Assembly: GCA_930367205.1 (NCBI GenBank)
Contig: OV884011.1
Location: 37,585,754 to 37,649,753 of the forward strand
Direction: 5' to 3'
Origin: Acanthosoma haemorrhoidale
Lineage: Eukaryota > Arthropoda > Insecta > Hemiptera > Acanthosomatidae
DNA length: 64,000 bases
The position numbers were made by a program, and so were the translations under genes. The first letter of the stretch is position 1. Every line of letters begins with the position of its first letter. The notes below the pieces were generated by a model. The model worked only from the letters and a program-made list of their open reading frames with translations. It had not been told where the DNA came from and did no database searches. Below, piece after piece: positions 1 through 11,164 of this stretch.

Positions 1-277
1 AAAGGTTGATGACCCCTGGACTAAATCATATTTGGTCCACATAGATGTTTGAAGGAAAAAAGAAGGGTCTATAAATGTAATGATCTTAGATATTTGCATT
101 TTCCACAATTTATATTTAAATTAAGCTACTTACTCCCTGACTATCCCAGACCACCTAAACCAGTAGGTTATTTCGGCCACCAGTTCAATGCAAGATCATA
201 TTGGTTAAATAATATAGTTTCATTGTTAAATCTAGCATCTTAGAACTAAGTGGCTCCTTAGTTCAATACTTACTTAC

Positions 278-3200
278 ACATGATTTGCATTCCACCAGAA
301 CCGATTATCTTCAGGGTTTGGAGAAAGTAATCCACCAACTAAATGAAAACACATGAACATGTTAATAATTCTGTTTTTTGGATCAGTTTCAATAAGACCA
401 AAACAATTGTGAATCTTTTTTTCAAATTTAAACAATTATGACTTTAAAAAAATGGATGCTAATTATATATGACATAATACATATATAACATTTCCAAATG
501 TCATCCATAAATAAATTTGATGATAATACCAACCTAAGCCAATATCCCAACAAATATATCCCCTTGGATCTAAATTCACACCTAAGTATGAACTCATAGT
601 TTTTCAATAAGTATTCAGCATTTTAAAACTTGGCACACACATCCAAATATGTATCTTATAGGTTGCGTTCTTTACCTAAAGACTTATTTTTATTCTACAA
701 CATAGGAAATCATATAGCATCATTCTTCTCAAATAATCCTCACTGCACACAGTTGGAGACTTGGAGAGAAGTATGGGGAGATGATAGGAAAATTTTGATA
801 ATCTATACAAAAGCAGTTCATTTTTATTGCCAGTTGATACCTTTTCAATGTGTTTTTTTAGTTCCCAAATTATATAGAATTTAAAATTATGCAATAAAAA
901 CACTATCTCAGAAATCCAGATTCATCTTGAGCAAAAAAAAAAAATAAAGCCTCCGTAAATAGTAAATGCCTGGAAAATTGGCTTCCTAACAGATCATTTT
1001 GTAAATATATCTTATAAATTGTTTCTTCCTTTTCATCATTATCGTCTTTTCTCATATCTTCTACAGCAGAAATGTTTTTTCCCTGTCATTCAATTAGTAA
1101 ATAACTTGATTTTCATCCCTTGACAAAACTATTTTTGTTTTGAAGACAATGCACTCATTTCAACAAATTTTACATGAATCAGAAACTATGGAATAACATT
1201 TGAATCAATCGATCATTTTTCCACAAACAATTTATTAGACAATTGGTAAATAGTGGTTTTTAGAATAGACCAGTAAAACCACTTTTGTTCAATACCATAA
1301 ACCCTTATGTTTTCCATCTTACATTTGTTTGTTCTCGTCTTTGCGAGTCCCATGTTCAAGCTAGAGACATGATATTTTACATTCACATCCCATTCGATGC
1401 TAGGGAAACATACAAAATAAAGCCGTACATAGGCATGAATAAGTGTCAATAATTAATTACTTAGTCAGAATTTAAAAAATATTGTTCATGTTTTGAATAG
1501 TGAATCAAATTAAGAATTATGCCTTGCTGATTAACTTAAAGTAATTTTTGTTTTGTTTTTTTAACTACAATTACAAAAAATAATTAAAACTGTCATTAAA
1601 ATCTATTACTAAGCCAAAACAAGACCTTTGATTATTTGATACATCAAATTTTACGTGAATGTTTTTGGTTAAGTATGGAATTTAAAAACAAGATGATACA
1701 GATAATTGGAATCTAACCAACTCGTAAACTACTATGTGAAGTGTCATAAATAAAATTATTTTAATTTGTTTTCTCTAACCTAATCCTCTTAAAACTGACA
1801 AATATTTCTAAGGATAATAAATAGTTCATTATTGCCCTGTAAGTAGGAACTTTGAAATTAATGAATTGGCAGATATTACTTCTGTTAGATCAACAGTATC
1901 TATTTTTATATAAATAAAGTTCTACATAGTTTCTTTTTTTTTTTTTAATATGATCTCAGTAGCTATTGCTACTCAATCAAAGTACATAAAGTAAGTAAAT
2001 CAAAGTACACTAAAAGATAAATTTATTGGTTTGAAAGTCATTAATTCCACATTTAATGGTTTGTCTAGTCTTTTAACTTACCTTTTAAATTTATTTTGTA
2101 ATTAAAACAATCATCAAACTTACAGCATTTAAATTGCCACTTATATACTACCTGATCATCGCTGCTATTTAAATGTTTTGACGACTAATCTATCTTTATC
2201 TATATTAGTTGGAACCTGAAATATGCTAGAAAATCCATGTTGCATTGTTTTGTAAATATTCTGTCCCCCGTCAGGAGGATTTTTTTGAGATCTGAAACAA
2301 GGAACTACCATAGACTTGAAGAAAACCGATGGAGGGAAGACAGAAGAATACATACAAACTTATGTTTAGAAATTTTGTTTGATGCTCAAACCGTACCTGG
2401 TTTAAAGTACAGTTAGAGCCTCTTTTGATTTCTACACTTTTATTGTAGTTCAAATAAATTATCTTAGTACATTTATTATTTATGCGAATGTTAGCAGACC
2501 TCTGATAACACTGATCTTTCACTCTTCTCAGGCTTATCATAGCTTTTGGTTTGTAATTGAGCATATCATGACTTCCTGGTTTAGGGGTAAATAATATTCA
2601 TAAATTATTAACTATAATATAATAGAGAACTGAAAATTTACAGGTCAGCAGAATGAAGTTAAATGAAAATAGAATAAGTTTAGGAATAATATGTTTAGGG
2701 AAAACTCTAAATCCTTTTGAGACATTGCTTTTGGGGGTTTTTATGCATTTATTTTTAATGGGTATCATGTAAGTGGGGAGACACCAACTTTTATTTATGG
2801 GAATATAACAAAATTCACTGTCATCTGGGAGTATGAACCAAAATCCTTCAAGTGTTCACCAGGGTACATACTTTTTTTTTGAAAGAGAAATCTTATTGTG
2901 CACGCCAACCCAGTCGGTAGAGCCCCTGACTGGACATAAGGGAGGCCCTCCGTTCCAAGCCAGCCAATTTATTTTATATTTGGCCAAAATTATTAATAAT
3001 AGAGGAACATATAAAACAAAAATCGACTGAACAAGATCCTTCACAATATGGAACATTTAAGTTAACCCCTACACCAGCATCATATTTAGGTAATTAATTA
3101 CTGTTTTATTTATGTTAAATAAATTGAGTAAGCAAACTACTTACCGTTCCTTACATCTGACCAATGTTTGGAAGACATGAGGTGTTTCATACGAGACCAA

Positions 3201-6200
3201 CGGGTATGGCAACTTGTTGAGTCATAGCAGTACCATCCTCCTGTTAGGGATATCCAACCAAAATCTTTTTTAATTTCAACTTTTTATCAGTTTCCTGTTT
3301 TGTATAGTTCAACTCAACAAAGCAAGAGTTTTAGCAATCATTAGAAAAATTAATGGATAATCAAAGTAATCAGAAATTTGATATTCGATGGGATAGCCTT
3401 TAATATTTTATATAAAATAAAGAACCATAACCAAGTACTATCAAAGGTTTAATTATATATTGTATTGAGGAATAAGGGTAGGCGATTAGCCCTGAATAAA
3501 GATAGCAGAAAAGTGTCTTTCACTCCAATTTAATTAATATGATAAAGAAATAATACAATTTAACATAAAAAATTAAAGACTAGAATGAGAACAGTAAAAA
3601 ATGGCTGAGCGGCAAAAAAATAAATTACAATTTGCATCATCGTAAGGAATATATAATACAAAATGAGCCTGTTCTGCATTCAGGAAGTTTACCAATATGC
3701 ATTGAAGATATAAAAATGTCTTAAAAAATAAAAGTACAATCATCCAAGTCACAATTTGCAACTGTTTTCACGCAATAAAAAAATATTGTGTAAGTTATTC
3801 TACAACAAATTAAATTAATCTTCTTTAGTTCCTCACCAGTTCAGGGTAGAGTGAGTCATTCCTTTTGATAGATCAATGAAATCGTGAGCAAATTTGCGAG
3901 TAATAATTTAGAATTTTGGTTGAATTAATTTTACTTGTCTTTGTACTTTTTGATGATTTCCCTCATCGTGAAATCAGCACAAAAAGGTCAAACTATAAAA
4001 CATGTTTTGCTTATGAACATTAAAAAGATATGCATGAGTGATGTAGAATTACAATCCAAAATAATAAGCTTTACTTCCTGGATGATTGGTTCACAGTTAG
4101 ATACCCTGTTTATTTGGGTGGATGGTTCCTTGGACTGGTGTGAAACTAAGGAAAGAACAGGGTAATTCAAGTCCCTTACAAAGTTATTTTCTATTCTGGT
4201 TTGAATTTCCCTGCCAAGAAGGTCTGTTAGATGTGCCTCCTCCTCCTCCACCTCTGGACTGAGATCCTCTTCCGCGAGCAGCTTGAGCCCTGAGAATTGC
4301 GGACTTCCCACGACCAGCCCCCGTGTTGCCTTTATTCCCCTGTTTCTTGAACATAGGGGCATTTTTAAGCATGTCAGGCAGTATAAGAAAACGTATTTTT
4401 GAACCTCTGATAAAAACGTTTTCGAGCTGGGCGACTCTGCCGTCTCTATAAGTCACCGTCAAGCCGGTCATCTGGCAGTTCATGTTGTCCTCCGCTTCGA
4501 TTAGCTTGCCCCTATAGACTTCACCAGTTTTCGTCTCGCATGTAACCACATGCCCTTCGGCCTCGTGCAAAACTTTTATCGGCACTCCGATAGACATGAT
4601 TGAGATAAAATCGTAAAAAGCCTTACGCACAAACAACTAAGAACGCCTAAAGACCTACTAACAACGATCGACGCCCGCTACAATTCGCCTTTGAACACAA
4701 TCGATACATCGAGTTCCCAAACGATAGCTTCTCTACGCCACCATAGAGCTAAGATATTTGGAAACTCAATACTCAAATGGTAACTTTTACAATAAATATA
4801 CGAGTATGTGTAGTATACCAACTTATCATTGTTTCAACAAATTATATAGTAAAATGGCATTTGGATTCTTTTTATGATCCCTCTTCTTCTCCCCCCCCCC
4901 CAACCAATGATTTCAGATTAAAACTTTTTTAAGTCAACGAATTAAACCAACACTTTATCACAAATGAAAGAAAATAATTTGAAATAACATGTTTCTCATT
5001 TATTTAAAATAGAAGAAATTTAATTTTTCAAAAATAATTCCTACTTATGAAGCTCTTTATTTAGGGAAGTAATGGTAGTAAAAATTACTATTCTAAATAT
5101 AAGTTCATAAGGAACGTATGCACATATACAGAAGAACTTTTTACACTGAGTTGTAGGATAAGCAGACCAACAATCTGTGAAAATGTCTGACAGAACCAAG
5201 GCTACTGTTCCCTGCTGAAGCAGTAGGCAAGGAAATCGACTTTGCCAATATTCATCAAATTGATAATGGACATGAATAATGTCTGTTATTTTAGAAGTAT
5301 ATTAATAATAATAATAATTAAATGTGTTACCTTACACCCTTTTATTTGCATTAGGTTATTTGTTCATCCCCCCTCTTCTTTACCTCTACTACATTTCATA
5401 CCACGTTCTTTCTTCATTTTATACCTCTATTAAAATTTATATTTTACTTATAACTTATTAGAATACATTATCTTAATTCAGCTAAAGAGGTTTATATACA
5501 CTAGGGGTGTGCCAAAAAAATGTATGCACTGTTGTTTTCTTTCTTTACAAGGTGTAATTAATTGGAATAATGAGTAGAACAAGATTAACTTCCAAAAAAA
5601 ACCTCACCACACTTAACTCCAGATAAATTTATGAAGTGTTCCTTGGTAGCATGCAGATTTACAGTTCCCTAGTAACTGCAATTATGTCGATTAATTGTGC
5701 CCTTTGATTTGAATGTAGCTTCATTGCTCCAAACAATCTTCTCGTAAAAATTGTGCATTGTAGATACTTTTTTAAGTATCATCCACAAAAATTGTTTTCT
5801 TCAGTTTGTATCATCTTCATTGATAGTATGTACCATTTGATAGAATGTAACTTTTCCATTTACAACCTCTTAAAATGTGTTGGACACTTGATTTGCTGAT
5901 GATAATCCTACAACTTGTTGATCTCAGCTCATTGATGTTCTTGGTCTTCCAGAACTTGGCCATGAAAATCATGAAGAGTTCCATTTGTTCAAACTTATCT
6001 TTTATTTGAATAATTGTAAGGCCCATAGGTGGATCTGCCTGAAACTCCCTGCAATATTGGCTTTGTACTTCTGCTACATTTTCATGCTTCTAATAGAATT
6101 TTAAAATCAATTTTCTTTTTTCAAAAGTTAATCTTAGTCCACTCATCATTCCCAATGAATTACACTCTGAATAGAAAGAAAAATCAAAAAGATACAACCC

Positions 6201-7437
6201 GCTAAACAATTTACAAATTGGGAAGATTGAAGCAACATTTTTTCAGAACAATGCCAAATCATACGAAGCATGTAAATATTTTTTTGAATACGTTTAAATA
6301 ATATTATATGAATTTGATTCCGTTAATAAGCAAACATATTTAAGGATATCAGCAGAAATACATTACTCCTTATGCTTTTAATATTATTACTCATTAGTAA
6401 AAAATGTTGATAATTTTTTGACAAGTAATTAAATTAAATTGTTATCAATTCACCTTCGAGAAAGACAATCCATCTTTTGCTCCCATGGGATTTACGGAAA
6501 TAATACCTGAAAAATTCACAAATATTACAGAAATAATTTAGTAATAATTTCTAAGGTATTTTCATATATACATCATTAAAATATTTAACTTGATACAAAA
6601 TATGATGGAACACAATTAAATATTGTGGTATCTCATATTTACCAGAACCATTCATAAAACAAACTAGTAATGTTTTGCTAAGAGTGAATTCTTTGATGGG
6701 CTTTGGTTCATGACAGAAAGATGACAGATGTTCATCAAATTTATTAATAGGTGAATTTTCGGGATACTATTATGTCACCATCAGGTCATGATAAAAGGAA
6801 AGAGATGCTAAGCATACTGTTAGCATTGTTATTAACAAGAATGTAAAAAAGATATAGTAATATAAGTGTAACATAAATAGTTTATGCAATGGTATTCACA
6901 TTCTCCTTTTATGTGGTATATCAAGACCAGATGTGGCTATATGTAGTATGTTGAAAAGTTATCCATTGTTAAACTTTATGAAAATCTAACATCTTTCTTT
7001 CATTGACCAGTTTTGCAATGTAGTGTTAAAATTAGAAACAGTAATATCTGGAAGGTATTTCAAACACATTATTGCTTAAAATATACTAACTTATTATATT
7101 ATACTATAGTATATTATACTAAAATATACTAACCCTGCAGGAGTCCCATCATTACAAGTTGCATTGCCATTCTTCAGAAAGTACCTTTTAAGGCTTTGTA
7201 CATCTTTCAGGCCACAGCCTTCAAGTATCTGAAAAATATTTGTTTGATTTTTGTACTAATATTACTATAGCAGTTGAATAATCAATTCTGATTAAAACAA
7301 AGAATCACCTTAATCAGCTCTTGTAATTTTTCATGATGGGGTATTGTGTTCAGGATGTTAACTGGCTCTTGAGGAAAACTTGAAGAATAATGATATTTCA
7401 CAAATATCAAAGCTAATATGTATTTCCAATAGGCCAT
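278..7437 (-). CDS. Notum: Notum palmitoleoyl-protein carboxylesterase, 5' part (five exons, 3' end outside window)
   Basis: Secreted serine hydrolase that removes the palmitoleate from Wnt proteins and so shuts off Wnt signalling. Coding exons in transcript order are 7309-7437, 7134-7228, 6454-6506, 3145-3240 and 278-338, all with AG/GT borders and matching phases (0, 2, 1, 1, then out in 2). They give about 144 residues. The start ATG at 7435-7437 lies directly behind an AG acceptor and opens a hydrophobic leader ([12 protein letters not shown]). Family motifs seen in order are [25 protein letters not shown] (the GGW oxyanion segment), HLMSSKHW and [11 protein letters not shown]. The catalytic Ser, Asp and His exons would lie below position 1, so activity cannot be judged. 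A same-strand SNRPD3 gene lies in the intron between exons 3 and 4. The protein assignment is firm; the short exon borders rest on splice consensus and phase only. Confidence 0.88.
1210..1680. repeat. Dispersed repeat family R1, copy in a Notum intron
   Basis: Recognisable landmarks in order are a GAGTCcCatGTTCAAGCt block near 1345, ATTTTACATTC near 1374, TACAAAATAAAGCC near 1410, GTCAATAATTAATTACTT near 1444 and AAAACTGTCATTAAAATC near 1587. The same landmarks in the same order recur at 7.6-8.8 kb and 14.4-15.3 kb, with partial copies at 40.5 and 50.2 kb. I see no coding capacity. The family is old and divergent, so the ends are approximate. Confidence 0.45.
2895..3003 (+). repeat. tRNA-derived SINE-like repeat, copy 1
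   Basis: It contains CAGTCGGTAGAGC, a perfect tRNA D-arm and A-box segment of tRNA-Lys type. A CTGACTGGA stem follows, then a degenerate B-box (CGTTCCAAGCC) about 40 bases on. It ends in TTTGGCCAAAATTATTAATAAT, which matches the tail of the copies near 48.5 and 53.6 kb. It is too degenerate for a functional tRNA because there is no acceptor stem. A SINE with a tRNA-derived head fits best. Confidence 0.5.
4109..4114 (-). terminator. SNRPD3 polyadenylation signal
   Basis: AATAAA on the minus strand, about 70 bases past the SNRPD3 stop codon at 4184. It supports independent termination of this nested gene inside the Notum intron. Confidence 0.55.
4184..4597 (-). CDS. SNRPD3: Small nuclear ribonucleoprotein Sm D3
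   Basis: Core Sm protein that joins the heptameric ring on U1, U2, U4 and U5 snRNAs in the spliceosome. The frame gives 137 residues with no intron. I chose the ATG at 4595-4597 because it opens with [16 protein letters not shown], the invariant SmD3 N-terminus; an upstream in-frame ATG at 4636 would add an unrelated leader. Sm1 (residues about 8-40, with [16 protein letters not shown]) and Sm2 (about 60-78, with [13 protein letters not shown]) are intact. The tail is rich in Arg-Gly and Gly ([15 protein letters not shown]), the usual site of symmetric arginine methylation. It lies within a Notum intron on the same strand. The intact frame, 3' signal and GC-richer 5' flank suggest a working gene. 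An intronless retrocopy is possible but shows no decay. Confidence 0.95.
   Translation of the reverse strand: MSIGVPIKVLHEAEGHVVTCETKTGEVYRGKLIEAEDNMNCQMTGLTVTYRDGRVAQLENVFIRGSKIRFLILPDMLKNAPMFKKQGNKGNTGAGRGKSAILRAQAARGRGSQSRGGGGGGTSNRPSWQGNSNQNRK
5499..6135 (-). pseudogene. Decayed DD41D-type mariner transposase fragment
   Basis: The left end carries AGGGGTGTGCCAAAAAAATGTATGCACTG without the blanks of a simple AT tract, resembling the TIR of the intact mariner at 27.5-28.8 kb. Minus-strand fragments then match the N-terminal part of that transposase: IQIKDKFEQ near 6005, [17 protein letters not shown] near 5860, with several frameshifts between. The catalytic half is absent and I cannot place the other TIR. 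It is an old, 5'-biased remnant in the Notum intron upstream of SNRPD3. Confidence 0.6.
6712..6795. repeat. Dispersed repeat R2, copy 1
   Basis: TTCATCAAATTTATTAAT near 6731 followed by CACCATCAGGTCATGA matches two copies in the glutamate-receptor intron near 41.7 and 43.0 kb. It probably comes from one transposon family with an unrecognised body. Confidence 0.4.
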
Positions 7438-7589
7438 CTGTAATTTAAGAAATATATATGAATATTCCTTATTGGTCATATTATATCGTATGAGCTTACT
7501 ATAAAAATTTGTAAATTTGTTTGAGTGACTTTCATTAAACTACATACTAGTTTTTAGGGTTTTTTTTTTGTTTTTTTTTAAATAAAACC

Positions 7590-8760
7590 ATAAATCCTCG
7601 TTTGCAGCAGTGTACTTGTTCATTCTTTGTGAGTCACTAGTTCAAGCTTGACATCATAAGCATACAATTTTACAGGTGGTCCAATTTGAAATTGGGGAAG
7701 ACATGGAAAATACAGCCATCTCAACAAAATATTATTAATTGTCATTAATTAATTATTTGGTATTAATGAAATTTCAGTTAGGTTATCAATTTCAAAAACT
7801 TGACTTTCTTTTAGGAACTTTATTAACCAGTGTTTTTATCACAGAGACATGGTATTTTGCATGGCAGTTCCATTCATTGATTCTAAAAAGTAAATTTATC
7901 ACATTGAGCAGGATAACAATTTGACGATCCCAGTCTTCTGATTAATAATATACAATGTGTATTGGATTATATGCACTATGATTGCAAAAAATTATTAAAA
8001 TGGTTTTTGTGACTGTAATGAAACTCTTAACCTCCCTTGAATGGAACATTTTTATCCACTACCCCAGAGGTCTAGAGGTCCAGAGGTGGAAGTGACAACC
8101 ATTTGCATTGTTGGGGAAACATTAGTACCATTAATACCTTAAATATAACTTTTGACAGTCACCAGCAAAGATATGTAAACCCTCTTATTGACATTAAAAT
8201 TGTATTCACAACTTAAACTCAACCAATGTTTTTTTTGGAGGCATGATGAAGGTAAAATAAAACCTACACTATGATAAATAATGAAGGGTCATTAATAAAT
8301 TAATTAATAATAGAAAATCATATTTGGTTGGTTATTGAATTAAAGATCTCAAAATCCTTTACTAATGCGATATGACTGATATGATATGTATTGGCGCTTA
8401 TAATTTAAAAAAATCATAAAATACTGTCATTAAAAGTTGTTGTTTTTTATCCAAGTTCCATATAAAGTAAGATATTTTGCATAGAAGATTCATTTGATAG
8501 CCCAGAGAAGCAGAAAATACAAGCAACCTTACATGAAATAACGAAGGGAGAATTATTAATCAATTACTTGGAATACAAAGTAAATGTTTTCTTTTCATAA
8601 TAAGTAGGGTATAAAATTAATGATCTCGACATACTGACTAATAATAATGACAAAAAGTCATTAAAATCGTTTTCCCCACCGTAATGAAAACCTTAATTGC
8701 ATGTGCATGACATTTGACTTGAATTGTCATCACTTCTAATGAAAAGATTTATTCTAGATA
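7590..8760. repeat. Cluster of dispersed repeat R1 copies upstream of the Notum ATG exon
   Basis: About three successive, divergent R1 units. The landmarks GTTCAAGC near 7642, ATTTTACA near 7669, GTCATTAATTAATTA near 7741, TAATGAAGGGTCATTAAT near 8280, ATTAATCAATTACTTGG near 8555, GTCATTAAAATCGTTTT near 8655 and GACTTGAATTGTCATCA near 8718 recur at similar spacing. No frame longer than background is seen. If the GC-rich block at 8.8-9.0 kb is the first exon, these sit in the first Notum intron. Confidence 0.45.
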
Positions 8761-8783
8761 GACAGGAAGGCGATCAGGGGTAC

Positions 8784-9025
8784 CTGAATGAAAGTAGAGG
8801 CCCTCCCCCTGTAGTGGGCAATGCGAAGGCCGGTGGTAGTGAGAACTAGATCTGAGAGGACTAGCCTCAGGATAGAGGAAGTGGTTAGGCGGTTAGGTAG
8901 CCGTTTGATCTTGCCGCGGACCAACAAGAAGAAATAAAGGAGAGAGATAGCGAGAGAGAGAGTGTAAAAGAGGGAGGGAGTGATGGTCGGTAATCAGACG
9001 GAGAGAGGGGGAGAGAGTGACAGAT
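8784..9025 (-). other. Candidate 5' untranslated first exon of Notum
   Basis: This GC-rich block stands out from its AT-rich surroundings. Read on the minus strand, it is CT-rich (CTCTCTCTCTCG tract) and ends in a good donor, CATTCAG|GTACCC, at 8784/8783. It lies 1.35 kb upstream of the Notum ATG exon, which itself begins at a splice acceptor, so an upstream non-coding exon is required. The 5' border (about 9025) is placed only by the distance from the TATA box. This is inference; a transposon-derived block is the alternative. Confidence 0.4.
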
Positions 9026-9050
9026 CAACAACAGCCCCCCTCCCATCAGA

Positions 9051-9057
9051 TTATATA
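9051..9057 (-). promoter_or_regulatory. TATA box of the putative Notum promoter
   Basis: On the minus strand the sequence reads GCATATATAATCTG, a good TATA element. It sits about 25-30 bases before the inferred start of the CT-rich candidate first exon. GA/CT repeats just downstream resemble the GAGA-type elements common at arthropod promoters. Function is inferred from position. Confidence 0.35.
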
Positions 9058-10666
9058 TGCTTCTAAGGCGGTATAGCTCTCTTCTTTTTATTCCGACCTC
9101 GCTGCTTCATCGTCTTTATTATCGCCGGCTGCCCTCTTGCTCCCTTTGTATAACAGTCAACCACCTCCGGAGGTAGTGAGGTGAGGGTTGAATATTGCCT
9201 GTGCTATGTTAATAACCTTCCCTTTCAGGGGGCGCTTGCAACTTCCCGTTCTTGACGCAAAAGGAAAGTAACGTTCCCAATTGAACACATTTATGACGGT
9301 TTTGTAATATAGTCCTAATACATAATGGTCATTAAAACGTCGAAATATAATTTGAAAGCTTTATTTTTTCTCAAGGTTTTGTTTTAATCTATGTTGCATT
9401 AAGTAAAACATCCATGACAGAGATAGTCTCGACTAACCAATCGAATCTCCCTTAGTGGGTGGCATCAATGACCCTTTTGGTTGACATGCCCTTAAACAAG
9501 CAAAGAAAAAGATCGAAGCAAAATATCGTCCTTCTGTATGAAACTGGAGTTCCATAAAATCTAGTTGATGACAGTTTAAACCACTTTACATAACAGTAGT
9601 CGGTATCTTTAATTTGATTCTCTACTAAATGTGACAGAAAAAATTTTTTTTTTTTAAATATTACATAATTAATTTAATAATAATCCTTCATTATTTTTTT
9701 TGGATAGAAAAATAAGTGCTATTATGTTTCGCATCAAATGGAACTAGCATGCAAAATAGTAAAACTGTTGATATGACATGGCCGGCCGGATCTTCGAAGC
9801 TTATCTCCGATTTGGCAGAGCTATGCTAACTGAAGCTTAGCAGATATTTAAGCAGATTTAGACACGCTCCATAGAAACCTCATAATGCTTGATAAGTAAT
9901 AATTATTGTTCTCCGACTACTAATAATTTATTAATTAAAAACCCCTTAGTGAACAGTCATATCAAATCCTTTTAGAGATTTTTTTTCAAAATTACTGTTA
10001 TAAGCTATACTATATTATAAAGAGGTATTGTGGGCTAGCACAGTTGTTGTGGTATTCTAAATTGCATTATAAAATTTTCGAACCATACGAAGCTTTTTTA
10101 TTCGCGAGAAATTTAAAAATTAATATGCATAATCCAAGCTTAGCTGTTAAGCGCTTTTTAAAAGAAATACTTGTTCTGGGTTTTAAGTGAAAAAAATGGC
10201 CACCTAACTCAGAATCAGAAAATATAGCTTCTTCTGAAGCTGTCCAGTTGGGAACAAGTGAGCCTTTCCACGGATTCATTACTAAGATGGACTTCAATCA
10301 GATATCTAAGTGTACTATTAGATAATGGTTTTGGGTATTTTAAAGTGTATAAGGCTTCGTACTATAGGGGAGACCGGGGCCATTGAACATCATTAAACAA
10401 AATAATAAATGAAAAGAAAATTGGACCAAAATTGAATGTGCGAGCGAGAGAATTCTGTATTTTATTGTAAGCTACGAGAGCTCATTACAGTAATATCCAG
10501 ACACTAGACCACCTTCAAACTTAAAACAACCCCTTATTAACATATAGTAAAATAGAAACAAAAAAGAAACCTACAACTAAAAGACTAATTTCTATTGGTG
10601 CTGAAAAATAGAATTAATAACTTTACGTTTCTTTTCCCAAGTTGAAACATTCGTATGCATTCTTTT

Positions 10667-10837
10667 ACTATGTTATAGATAAAGTCAATGTCAGTGGTTG
10701 GTGTAATGCAGTCGGGAGATGGTAATATGCCTAGGTGAATTTGTTATTATTGTTAGTAATTCATTATGCGTTCTCTCTCTGCGTTCAGTTTAAGGAAGTT
10801 GCCAGAACAGTTCATACTCGAGGATAGCGATGCATAG
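10667..10837 (+). repeat. Left arm of a 0.5-kb imperfect inverted repeat
   Basis: 171 bases from ACTATGTTATAGAT to GATGCATAG. It pairs with 11011-11164 with only scattered mismatches, plus an 18-19-base insertion near 10805-10823. The single-stranded form would fold into a hairpin of about 150 bp with a 173-base loop. Shared landmarks include GTCAGTGGTTGGTGTAATG, GGGAGATGGTAATATGCC and TTTAAGGAAGTTGCCAG. Confidence 0.8.
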
Positions 10838-11010
10838 ATCAATAGAGCTCTGACAATCATCTTTTAAAACAACGCATTATATTTTATCGACAGTTTAGAT
10901 GTTTTATAAAGGAGTGGGAACAGCAATGACATAGCAAGTAGCCCTGCCTAAATACTTAACAGTCTGGGCCCATTTAAGCTCAGTATTTCTTAAATTAATT
11001 TGGGCCTATT

Positions 11011-11164
11011 CTATGCATCGCTATCCTGGCAACTTCCTTAAACTGAACGCGGAGAGAGAACGCATAATGAATTACTAACAATAATAACACATTCACCTAG
11101 GCATATTACCATCTCCCGACTACATTACACCAACCACTGACACTGACTTTATCTATAACATAGT
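11011..11164 (-). repeat. Right arm of the 0.5-kb imperfect inverted repeat
   Basis: 154 bases, the reverse complement of 10667-10837. The arms differ by few substitutions, so the duplication is recent or under conversion. There is no coding capacity in arms or loop. It could be a foldback (MITE-like) element or a source of double-stranded RNA. Confidence 0.8.

Noticed and set aside
49..243. 64-codon plus-strand frame at the window start
   Set aside because: It runs antisense through Notum intron sequence and includes the dispersed TATCCCAGACC repeat; no motif.
2895..2960. Possible functional tRNA gene
   Set aside because: Only the D-arm/A-box is tRNA-like. There is no closing acceptor stem or clean anticodon arm, and a similar degenerate unit recurs with a common tail, so a SINE fits better.
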